Part shown: one piece after another, positions 33,869 to 43,358 of the stretch | How positions within the stretch are numbered: the stretch's first letter is position 1 | How the letters are laid out: the number at the start of each line of letters is the position of its first letter | Source of the DNA: Aspidiotus rigidus | Taxonomy: Eukaryota > Arthropoda > Insecta > Hemiptera > Diaspididae | NCBI GenBank assembly: GCA_035079385.1 | Contig: JAVHKY010000001.1 | Coordinates: 9,324,501 to 9,388,500, forward strand | DNA length: 64,000 nt | Direction: 5' to 3' | Position numbers and translations under genes: made by a program | Notes under the pieces: model-generated | What the model saw: the letters and a program-made list of their open reading frames with translations, nothing else | Databases searched by the model: none | What the model was told of the DNA's origin: nothing

Positions 33869-34392
33869 ATAAGCTGCTAGGCGCAGATTACATAGATGTC
33901 GTATTTTCAGCTACCCATCGCAATAAAAAATTATACAAAATATCCGCGGCATTACGCCGCAACTTGATACTTCGACAGCGGTCCGCGACGGAATGCTATA
34001 CTCCGATAAATACAGATGAGAGCTTTTACAAGCTCTCCGTTGTACTCGCTGCGAGGGCTTAGTCTCATTCCGCTGTGGTTATTTCTCGCTGTAACTCGCT
34101 GCGGAATTTTCAATGTGATTTTTGTCAATAGGGAAGAGGCACCAGTTTAGCAGCCGAGGGCACCACCACACGTTTTTGCCAAATTTGTACCTCCAGAGAA
34201 TGTTTACAGATGAATGCGTGCTCCATCAGAAGAGTTAGCACTTTCACAATATTCATCGACCGTACCTTAAATCCATGATTCGAAAGAAAATTGAACAACT
34301 ATAAGAGATAGTGTCTTTGCTTGACGGGTAATCAACACTGAGCTTGAGAAATGATAGCGTTGTTTTAAGGCCAGATACTATTCCAACTGACC

Positions 34393-37300
34393 CAGTGCTG
34401 TATTTCCCTATACGCTGAATACGCTGTAGCGTAGGGTGGCAGATTTTAGGGGCGGCAAATTTTCAAAAAAAAAAAAAAAAAAAAAACTTTGGGAAAAAAT
34501 ATAAAAAACTGCAAAAATAGTAATGGAACTATGGAACAAAAACAGGCCAGTAGTTGTAACATAACAGATGAAGACGATGAAGTGCTTCCACTTATCGCTG
34601 CTGTCGCGATCAGGTTGCAACTCGATGCTAAGTCAAGTAACAGGAAATAATTGAATCAGAATTCCAGACACACACGCCCAATAAGTTTCAAGTTTACTCA
34701 TTATCGTCGACTGTTCACCATTGGAGATGGAATGAGAGGATAAGAGATTGCACCATGAATCAGTATGCTTGTAAAAACTAGAAATGAAGTTCATCCGAGG
34801 GAATATCATCATTTGGTTCAACTCTAGCATTCTCGCGCAATACTCGTTGCACTTCCCTTGTTGAAGTATTTTCGTATGTGATTTTTTTTACTGAGAACTG
34901 AAAAGTACAGAAAGTAGTGATACAGAAAATGAGCGACGGAAGACTGAGGAACGCAAACGAGACGACAAACGGGCTAAAGAAGAGGATATTACGAAGAAAA
35001 CTCCAAAACTTGATGAAAGATTTTTTTTTTTCCGAGAAAAGTAAGTTGGGTTCAATCTCGATTTTGAGAGAACGGATTATGATAATAATGACCCCCCCCC
35101 CTCTGTGTTTCCAGCTACATCTAGTGCTTCTTCCAAAGACCAACTAACCTTAGAAGATTCCTCGATACCGAATACGTCAGCAAGTACCGAGACTGAGGTC
35201 GTGTTTTCCATCAATTCTGACCAGAGCATGTATGTAGATTTAGGATCAGAGAAAATTGAATCAGTTTCAACTCAAACTCCTGTGATAGTAGCCGAAGACA
35301 TCGAAACGCTAGGAATTGGTAGTGACCCTGCAAAGTGGGTGCTAAATGACGTAACAATTGAGCATTTGTTGTCAAAGGAAATTGATCAGAATTTATTAGC
35401 AGACTTTTCTGTAACAAAAACTTTTTGTGCCAGTCTCAATGCCTACAGATCGTTATCCAAAGGTATTTTTCAAAGAAAATTGAAAAATGGTCACGTACGA
35501 GAACGGAAATATTTATCGTATTTGAGCAGTGCAAAAGCAGTATTTTGTGTGCCGTGTCGTTTATTCGGAGGAACAACAAAGTTGGCGACAGTAGGGTACA
35601 CTGATTGGAGTAATGTAGATAAGGTCGTCGAAAGCCATGAGAGTTCATTTGAACATATGGAGAATCTGCTTACTTATAGAAAAAGAGTGACTATGAAGAA
35701 TAAAATTGACACGGAACTAAAGAAGCAGATAGAGGATGAAGTAAAATATTGGCAGTGCGTGTTGCAAAGAGTAGTGGCGGTGGTGAAAAAGCTCACATCG
35801 AGAGGGTTGCCACTTAGAGGAAAAGACGAAAAGTTTGGCTCGAATCAGAATGGTAATTTTATGATGGCGCTTGAACTAATAGCCGAGTTTGACCCTTTCC
35901 TATCTAATCACATTGCGAAGTACGGTAACCCAGGTAGTGGTCGCACGTCATACCTTTCGTCGTCAATTTATGAAGAGTTTGTCACACTTCTCGCTTCCAA
36001 AGTGACAGATACATTCGTAGGTGAAATAAAAGCAAGTAAATATTACTCCCTAATTGTCGATTCAACGCCCGACATCAGCCACGTCGATGAGTTGTCAGTA
36101 ATCTTAAGATACGATTCCTGGCATTCCTACCGAACGTGGGTCATAAAGCAGCGGATATGACGGAGGCAGTTCTTGCTAAACTTAGGTCGCATGATATCAA
36201 CATCTGTGATTCCCGGGGGCAATCCTATGACAATGCGAAGAACATGTCAGGGATTTACAATGGATTGCAAGCAAGAATACAGAACGACAATTCGCTGGCA
36301 ATTTACGTACCCTGCTCTGCCCATTCCTTGAATTTAGTCGGCACTCATACGGTTGATTCCATTTTCGAAGCTCACCTCTATTTTGAGTACTTGGAAAAAC
36401 TATATAACTTCTTTGTAGCGTCCACAAAACGATGGGAATCTCTGATGAATGAACTGCGGCCTCATCAAAAAGTTGTAAAAAGAGCTACCGGGACACGATG
36501 GGCCAGTAAATTTTATGCCAACGCTAGTTTTCGCCATGGTTGGGAGGCATTCATTCATGTACTGACTTCCATTGCAGATGATAAGCTAGAGAAGTCTATA
36601 GTTCGCAACACGGCTCTAGGGTCGAAAAAAGCGTTGAGTCGGTTTGAGTCAGTACTTATGAGTGTCATTTGGTGTGCCGTGTTGGAAAGATTCCATAAAG
36701 TGATGTCAGTGTTGCAAGGCATAAATCTGCATCTGCAGCATGTTATCGATCTTTACGCTTCACTGATGCAGTTTTTAACTGATTTGAGAACTGACGAAAT
36801 GTTTGATTCATTTTTGGAAGAAGCGAGAGAGATCCAAACGGAAGGGTTTGATTATGACAATACAAATAAGCGTCGGCCAAAAAGAAACGTAGCTAGAGAT
36901 GAAACTAAAAACAATGAAACTCATCACGAAACTGGTAGGGAGAAATTTAAGATTGAGGTTTACTTTTCGATATTAGATATGATGTGCCAAGAACTTGGGG
37001 ACATTCTTACAAGATACAAAGACATCCACAGGCGTTTCTCTTTTCTGTTGAATATTCGAACCATGTCACTTGCAGAAACTTCAGAAAATGCTTATTGCTT
37101 TCAAAACATTTACAGTGTTGACATTGACGCTAGTCATTTTAGAGAAGAATGTCTTCATTTTAAAAATTACCTCCAAACGGCCGACGAGGACCAAAAATTT
37201 GAAAAAAATTTATCCTCATTCTTAAATGAACATGATTTGGATGGAGTATTTCCAAATGTCTGCATTGCCTTCAGAATATATTTATGCCTGGCTATCACAA

Positions 37301-37702
37301 ATTGTTCTGCCGAACGTTCCTTTTCTATTCTCAAAAGAATAAAAAATTATCTGCGGTCAACGATGGGGGAAATACGACTCACTTCTTTGGCTACATTAAA
37401 CATTGAATGCGACTTAGTCGATCGTTTAAATTTTGAGGATATTATTTACGATTTTGCAAGTTTGAAGGCTAGAAAAAAAATGATTCAATGATGTTACCTT
37501 AGTAATTAGTGATGTCAACATCTATGCTTTTTCTTTCAGGCATCAAATGTCAATTTTTGTTTATTTTATTACAGAATACCAGCTACAATAATTCATTTAT
37601 TTGTTAGAAGTGAATGGTAGAAGAGTAGGCTGAAAGAATTTTTTTTTTATGGGCGGCAAATTATACCTAGCGTAGAGCGGCAAATGTATAAATCCGCCAC
37701 TG
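34393..37702 (+). mobile_element. Complete hAT transposon (ZMYM1/TTF type)
   Basis: The 3310-bp element begins CAGTGCTGTATTT and ends with the inverse of CAGTGGCGGATTT. The nonamer CAACTGACC occurs at 34384-34392 and 37703-37711, giving the expected 8-bp hAT duplication within one base. Subterminal AGGGGCGGCAAATT (left) and the inverse GGGCGGCAAATTATA (right) give further symmetry. It encodes one spliced transposase gene on the plus strand. A run of about 22 A near 34467 and a run of 9 C near 35092 are slippage-prone. Ends and duplication are good, so this is a whole insertion, but the transposase is frameshifted. Confidence 0.85.
34929..37491 (+). pseudogene. hAT transposase (TTF zinc finger, DUF4371, hATC), one frameshift
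   Basis: The main frame opens after a probable 74-bp intron (35041-35114, GTAAGT..CCAG). The short first exon from ATG 34929 holds KTPKLDER and a T11 tract that seems to have slipped by one base. The 35105 frame has a TTF-type zinc finger (C148, C151, H178, H184), then DUF4371 (ELKKQIEDEVKYW to LIVDSTPDISHVDELSVILR, which carries the catalytic Asp). Near 36135 a deletion of roughly ten codons shifts the frame. The second frame resumes at FLAFLPNVGHKAADM and runs to 37491 with the hATC dimerisation region (CSAERSFSILKRIKNYLRST). Transposase would cut and join element ends in the nucleus. Apart from this break the copy is well preserved, so the loss is recent. Confidence 0.8.
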
Positions 37703-37723
37703 CAACTGACCCGTTCAAACACG

Positions 37724-37779
37724 CAGGAACACCATTTCCCTCTGATTGGACATCTAATCAGAGAGAAATGGTGTTCCTG
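37724..37779. repeat. 56-bp near-perfect hairpin
   Basis: CAGGAACACCATTTC..CTCTGATT pairs with its inverse across a loop of about 8 bases. It lies 12 bp beyond the hAT target duplication. It may be a tiny foldback element or a structured RNA. No target duplication is evident. Confidence 0.7.
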
Positions 37780-38821
37780 TCAGTGGGCAATGAGCATCCT
37801 TTTCTTATCGCAGGTCACATATGCATTATTTGGATGATTCATCGCAGTATCCATCTGTTCGAGAAATACATACAATAACCTTTCTGAAGAACAATTTATT
37901 TTCCTGCAGACATAAGTTAATATCGCGTGGAATTATGTTAATAAGGTCGTGTGTACATCGTCGCGTGAATAAAATTTAAGAAGTATGTAGTTATTTCCCA
38001 TTTTTCTAACTGTGAAAAATCTTCGCGTTCAAATATTCATTTTCACGTGCCATTATATATAACCCGTTTTGTTTTCAGATCATTTGTGCCTGATTTGGGT
38101 TTCTTGTCGCTGACAATATTCCAAAAGTTGAGAAGCCCTTTCTGGATAGACGGCAACGAAAAGAGTCCCTCATACAGACACCTATAAAATAGTGGAATAA
38201 AAGGCGATATTTTTTCCATTAACTTCTTGTTACAGAGCAACACGGAATCGAATTATCAAATTCTACAATTCAAAATAATAGGTGCCTATCGTATAAAATG
38301 CGAATAAATCGAGTTATAGTTTAGGGTGGATAAGATCTAATCGAGCGGTTTGATTTTCATCTGGAAGTTAATTACTTTTCAGGAGGTGGTCCGATCTATA
38401 ATTGGAATAATGTATATTACTGAGATGGAAAATTAGATATTATTGAGAGAGGGGGTGATTTCCATCTTATAATTGGTAAGATTACAGACACCTATTGTGG
38501 TAAACGAAGACCTGGTATGTCATATGTTACAACCCGCGCTGTGTGAATTCTTAGAATGATACATAAATTATGTACAAACAGCGATTGAATTGAACAAGCG
38601 GTACAGTTTCCGGTACATACAAAATATTTCTTCGAATTATTTTATTTATACCAACATAAATGCTACTACGATAATTTAGAGAATTGTGACGATATATTGA
38701 AATAGAATGAAAACGGTATCACAATATTTTCTCAGAATTTCGATTTTTTTTTTCATTGAAATAAAAGAAAATACCTGCGTTACGGATGGCAACTGATTCT
38801 GGTTCTACTATCAATCATAAT
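37780..38821. other. Intergenic, nothing recognised
   Basis: AT-rich sequence with a weak AGGTGCCT / AGACACCT symmetry (38280 and 38490) that is too poor to call. No gene is present. Confidence 0.4.
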
Positions 38822-39308
38822 CAGAGCCCGGATTTTTCGGCACTAAAACTGAAAAGTTTCGGTACCTAATGTTGCATTTCCGGCATTATTCGGCGTTTAA
38901 AAAAAAAAGAAAAAAACATGCGTTTTCAGCGCTTTTACAAATTCACGATCAGAATTATTTAATTTACGACCAATATTACGTGATTTTGACCAAAATAAAT
39001 ACGATTTTCAAGGATTAAACTCATCAATAAAAAATCATAGTAATTTTTCGATTACGTGACATTTACCTGAAGGCGCTTACCTGAAAGACATTTGCCTGAC
39101 AAATGAAATCCTGACAGACGATTAACCTGAAATAAATTTGCCTGAAAACAAAGAACCTGACGGACGTTTGCCTGAAACTTTTTCCCTGACGAAACATGTC
39201 CCTGAAAGTTTTCGCCTGACAGTAGATTCACCTCAGAATTATGACGTACCGGAAAGAGCATTTAGCCGTTCTCCAGGATTGTGATTTCAAGGTAAGTAAA
39301 CTAAAACG

Positions 39309-41054
39309 ATGAATGAGGAATCAGAAGTAGTTGGTAGAACGAAAAAAAAAAACCACGGAAATCGTGGCAAGAAAGTGATGTCCGTGCGGGCTTCAAAGTA
39401 CATAATGTATTGCAGTGTTATCGTGAAAATGTCAAACATAAAGGAAATTGGAAACAAACTTCATATGGACGGTCATTTGTATGTTAAATGTAGAACGCGG
39501 AAGGGCCGCACGTACTGGGACTTCAGAAGGGTACGTAGCGGTTCCTGTCATGCTAGGGCAATCACCGACAATCCGCTGGATCGCTCAAGAATAACGTTAA
39601 TCAAAAGTACCCCACATCAACATCCACCAGATGTGGATGAATGCGCGGCTGAAGAGGTCATAGAAAGTCTAAAAAGGAAGGCAGATGAACGTCCAGAGCT
39701 TTCGACGGGGGCGGTAGTTCGTTCGGAAATAACAGGGCTCAGTGGCGAAGTGCTGAGCCAGCTACCCGAACAAGAGGCATTACAAAGAACGGTCCAGCGT
39801 ATCCGACGCAAAAACGTACCTGCAAACCCGCTTCGGGTTACAGACTTGGGTGTTATACCGGAAGAATTACAGCGCACGTTGGGTAAGGAGCGATTCCTCC
39901 TTTATGACTCACATCCTGAGGGAGTACAAAGTGAATATGAGACCGACGAGGATGAAGAAGAAAATGACGACGAGGCCGAGGAAGAGAATAGGGAACGAGT
40001 CATCGTTTACGCCACACGTCGAAACATCGAAATCCTGTGCGAAAGCAGTTTATGGTTCTGTGAAGGCACCTTTGACGTGTGGCCAAACATCTTCACGCAA
40101 GTTTTCACGATCCTTGGTCTCAGGAGACGCAATGTCGAGAACGGTGAGGAGTCGCAGTTCCTTTGGTTTACGCGTTGTTACCCGGAAAATCGGCAGCCTT
40201 GTACGCGACAGTATTACGAGAAGTTCGAAGAGCAGTAGAAGAATACCGCATTAACGCGTGCGTTCCTCTACGTATAATTACCGACTTTGAGAGCTCCGCT
40301 ACATAAGCAGCAACCCGTCAAGTTGCTCGAGCAACTAAACCAAAATCTTTTGGTTTGGTTGCTAGCAACTTGACGGGTTGCTGCTTATGTAGCGGAGCTC
40401 TGAGTTAAGCATCATTCGGGCCTGCGAAGAAGTGTACCCGGGCGTACCTGTTAGTTGCTCGGCCAATCCATGTACAGGAGGGAGAAGGGTACAAGCCGAG
40501 GGATTGCAAGGTGCCTACAGGTATCCGGAAGATCATTCTGTACGCCGTTTCACCCACATGGTGCTCGCATTGGCCTGGAGGACGAAGTAGCACATGCATT
40601 CGACTTATTGGCTGCTGAAGCACCCGAAGAAATAGAACCTATACTGGACTACTTTCAAAATACGTACGTAACCGGTAGACCTTGCCGAGGCCGGTGCCGA
40701 GCAATCCCTCCGCGGTATCCCCCCCCCCCCAAAAAAAAAAAATGGAGTCAGCACCAGAATGCGCTCAATAAATCGCACAAAACTAATAACTGCTCTGAGG
40801 GGTGGTACAATAGATTCAACCAGTCAGTCGGAAAAAGCCACCCTAACATATACACTTTTATACGTGAGTTGCAGAGAGAACAGGCTGCCACGAAATCGTC
40901 GATAGCGGAGCTTTCACTCGGGAAGCGGGTGAAGGTTGTACCCAGGAAAAAATGGTTGGAGCTGCAAGACAGGATTCAGGGCATCGTCACGCAATATAAC
41001 ACATACAAGGGGAACAATGACATCATTTCTTATGTCAGAACTCTGATATCTTGA
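39309..41054 (+). pseudogene. MULE transposase with FLYWCH finger, multiply broken
   Basis: ATG 39309 opens a frame with a FLYWCH finger (about residues 45-106: LYVKC61, TYW68-70, SGSC80, HQH103-105), a helical linker (EVLSQLPEQEALQRTVQRIR) and an acidic stretch (residues 210-228). It then begins the MULE DDE domain at FCEGTFDVWPNIFTQVFTIL, where the usual first Asp is Glu (E252). A frameshift near 40145 moves the sequence (LVYALLPGKSAAL, then RIITDFE) to another frame. A 110-bp palindrome interrupts just after the second catalytic Asp (ITDFE). Coding resumes with LSIIRACEEVYPGV, LGQSMYRR and FDLLAAEAPEEIEPILDYFQ in alternating frames, and ends at 41054. A C10A12 tract near 40720 marks another slip. 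The gene cannot make an active enzyme now. Confidence 0.8.
40291..40400. mobile_element. 110-bp palindromic insertion, TGA duplication
   Basis: The two halves (GAGCTCCGCTACATAAGCAG and inverse) pair along nearly the whole 110 bp. They differ by two extra bases in the left arm and one or two mismatches near the centre. TGA stands directly on both sides (40288-40290 and 40401-40403). Removing the insert plus one TGA rejoins GACTT-TGA-GTTAAGC, which reads DFELS in frame with the transposase. That makes the boundaries and the 3-bp duplication certain. A 3-bp duplication occurs with PIF/Harbinger and CACTA elements, but the tip sequence fits neither well. Confidence 0.85.
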
Positions 41055-41572
41055 AGAAAATTAATAAAATAATGTAGAACGTTGAATTTTTTTGTCAGGC
41101 GATTGGTTTCAGACAAATGTACGCCAGGTACTTCGTTGTCAGGCAAATTTATTTCGGGTTAATCGTTTGACAGGTTTTTTACTGTCAGGAATTAATTTGT
41201 CAGGCAAATGTCTTTCAGGTAAGCGGCTTCAGGTGAATGTCAGTATACCAATTTTTCAATCAACATTTTTTATTTTTCAACTTTGAACTAAAAATAATAT
41301 TAAGAAAAAAAAAATCATCATCAAAATTGCTGAATTTTAAGCAAAATTAGGCAAATTTTGTCCGAAATTTTATAATTTTAGACGATATTAATCAAAATGG
41401 TCACTTTTGGCCTCATTCGGCTTTAAACCCCATTTTTGGCAATTTTCGGAAAAATGAATTTCTTTCCCTAGCCTCTACTACCCCCAATACATACTTCTAT
41501 ATCATTTTCATGCTTTTCGGATGCGCTAAAATGATTCGGCAAATGCCGAGGAATCCGAGCTCTGATCATGAT

Positions 41573-43358
41573 TTTCCCACGAAAACGACGGGAAGCTTCC
41601 TTGAATGGGTCCGGCTAACGATCAACCTACGCAGAACCGACTTGCTTTTATCAGAAAAAATTGATGTATGTATTTAGTTACATGCTCGCGGTATCACCAC
41701 GCGCAGTGAGACATGGTCGATGATCGTCCGTCCTTTGCTACGGAAAATGGGTTGAAAGTTGCATTTGGAGAGAGAACGGCAATGTTTGAATTCATCCGAA
41801 CTGAACATTTCTCAGTACCAAACGTACGGTGTCTCCGTAGTCACCTCAATAACGCGATCTAGAGATGAAGAAAATCGACATTACCACCAACCCTAGCGTT
41901 TTCAATCGGCAACCACGATAGCCACAGCATGTTTCCCTCTCCACATGCGTATGATTACGGAATGTTCAAGTGGTCGACAGATATGTAATACCTCCCTTCT
42001 CCAATAAGAGAAGTCGGTGAAAAAAGTTCTTCTAGACCTCGTGGTCGTAGAACCATCAGGATGGGACTGTCTCGACCTCCATTCGTCGCCGTTGCCATCT
42101 CTGATTCATATTGATCAATATTTTGTCTTGTCTCGACCAAAAATCATTTCTGGTTGACTTGATGGTAGCCTCACACGATCAATTACACCCGCAAAAATTG
42201 AAAATTGGGTAAGAATTATGGGATAGGGTAATTCGTAGGTGCCAAATAGACTATTCGGAAGCTCTGCAGAGTTTGAGTACGTTTATGGTATAAATAGGCG
42301 ATATTCGTCGTAAAGATTTTTTTGCACGAAATAAAAAGTCAAAAATTACGAAAAAACAAAGACTTCAAGCGGTTAAGAATAATTTCACGAGAAAAATAAA
42401 AAAAATCAGCATTAAAAAAGTGCTTCCAACGAAAAAACAAAAAACTCACAAGAAAATGAAAACTTTTGACCGAAAAATTAATAGCTACATACGAAAGAAA
42501 GCATTGAAAATTAAAAAAAAAAAATATTTGGCTAATAAGACACTATATCGTTTTCATTTTAATAACTTTCCTGCACAAATAATCAATTTTAAACAGTATG
42601 GAACGAAAAATTGAATTCCAAATCGGACTAGAACGAAAAGATTCGAATCTTTTCATCTGTAGACCTTGACAGAAAAAATTTGAATCTCTTGAGTACTAAA
42701 TCTCAGTAAGAAAAAAAGCTTCAGATCTTTCGGGCTCCAGATATTGACACAGGAGAAGAGAAACCGTAGACTGAATTCATGGACTACTGAAAATATTCGC
42801 CGTGCTTACCAAATGGAGTTTTCTCGCAAAACGCAACAAGTCCATTTTTAAAAAATTTCAACCAAGTGTTGATTCCCGTGGTATTTTTAACGAGGAATCG
42901 AATGCACACCCTATTTTTGCAATAAGTCCAAACGCTCATGTTGAAAACGTACTTCGAGAAACTGTTTTCTGACAAAATGCAACAAATCCAGGCTTTAATG
43001 CGTTCAAAACGCAACAAATCCACAATATCTCACAGAATTCAGCCAGCAGATTGACCGTGTAGTTTTCAATGAATGTAGAGCACAATGCCGTCATAAAGCC
43101 GTGATTTGTGAGCGTATTACAATATTATTCTTTTCTTCTCGGCCCAAATATTGAAGAACTCCTACTGTGAAATATTCTAGCAAGAGAAACAAATCTAAGT
43201 ACTGCATTTGAGCACATTACCACTGGCAAATTTTGTGCATGTTTTCACGTGATTGATTGAATGGTTGGTTTGAGAATGAATAAGTAAACTATCACTGTTC
43301 GTTACGATTTGAATACAAACTTTTATTAATTGATTTCGGATGAATTTCGTTTTGATCG
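41573..43358. other. Intergenic, nothing recognised
   Basis: No gene family is seen. 42300-42620 is very A-rich (lysine-rich chance frames). 42790-43020 has several CAACAAGTCCA/CAACAAATCCA words that look like an old local repeat. Confidence 0.4.

Larger units (their letters stand above)
28103..34133 (+). mobile_element. Candidate 6-kb DNA element with CCCTATTGACAAAATC ends
   Basis: The left end reads CCCTATTGACAAAATC (28103) and the right end is its inverse with one extra A (to 34133). Immediately inside each end is a tandem array: 126-bp units on the left (28267-28645) and 62-bp units on the right (33621-33868). Both are rich in GCTGAATT and CCGCGG words. Inside lie a possible untranslated first exon ending AACA|GTAAGT near 28950 and two short coding exons at 30.4-30.7 kb. 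Secondary insertions are also present: a MITE remnant, a hAT-like MITE and a LINE. I see no clean target duplication. The 16-17 bp end match plus mirrored subterminal arrays make an element likely, but its superfamily is unknown. It could also be two unrelated repeats sharing a motif. Confidence 0.4.
39050..41248 (+). mobile_element. FLYWCH-MULE with TIRs made of 15-bp repeats
   Basis: The 2199-bp element has terminal inverted repeats of about 180 bp on the left and 155 bp on the right. Each consists of units with a CCTGA core (TCAGG on the right) at a regular step of about 15 bp. Left cores are near 39066, 39080, 39095, 39110, 39126, 39141, 39156, 39171, 39185, 39201 and 39215. Right cores are near 41095, 41109, 41124, 41139, 41154, 41170, 41185, 41200, 41215 and 41229. 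The flanks TAATTTTTC (39041-39049) and CAATTTTTC (41249-41257) form the 9-bp duplication expected of Mutator-like elements. The uninterrupted MITE copy at 29.9 kb shows the empty site GACAATTTTTCAATTTT. Confidence 0.85.
38822..41564. mobile_element. hAT-like MITE split by a MULE
   Basis: The ends are CAGAGCCCGGATTTTTCGGC and the inverse of CAGAGCTCGGATTCCTCGGC. The flanks ATCATAAT (38814-38821) and ATCATGAT (41565-41572) match at 7 of 8 positions, a hAT-type duplication. With the MULE (39050-41248) and one 9-bp repeat removed, about 535 bp remain that align end to end with the MITE at 29729-30277. The MITE itself has no coding capacity. Confidence 0.8.

Noticed and set aside
38280..38500. AGGTGCCT / AGACACCT inverted pair
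   Set aside because: Match limited to a few bases with no extended arms or target duplication.
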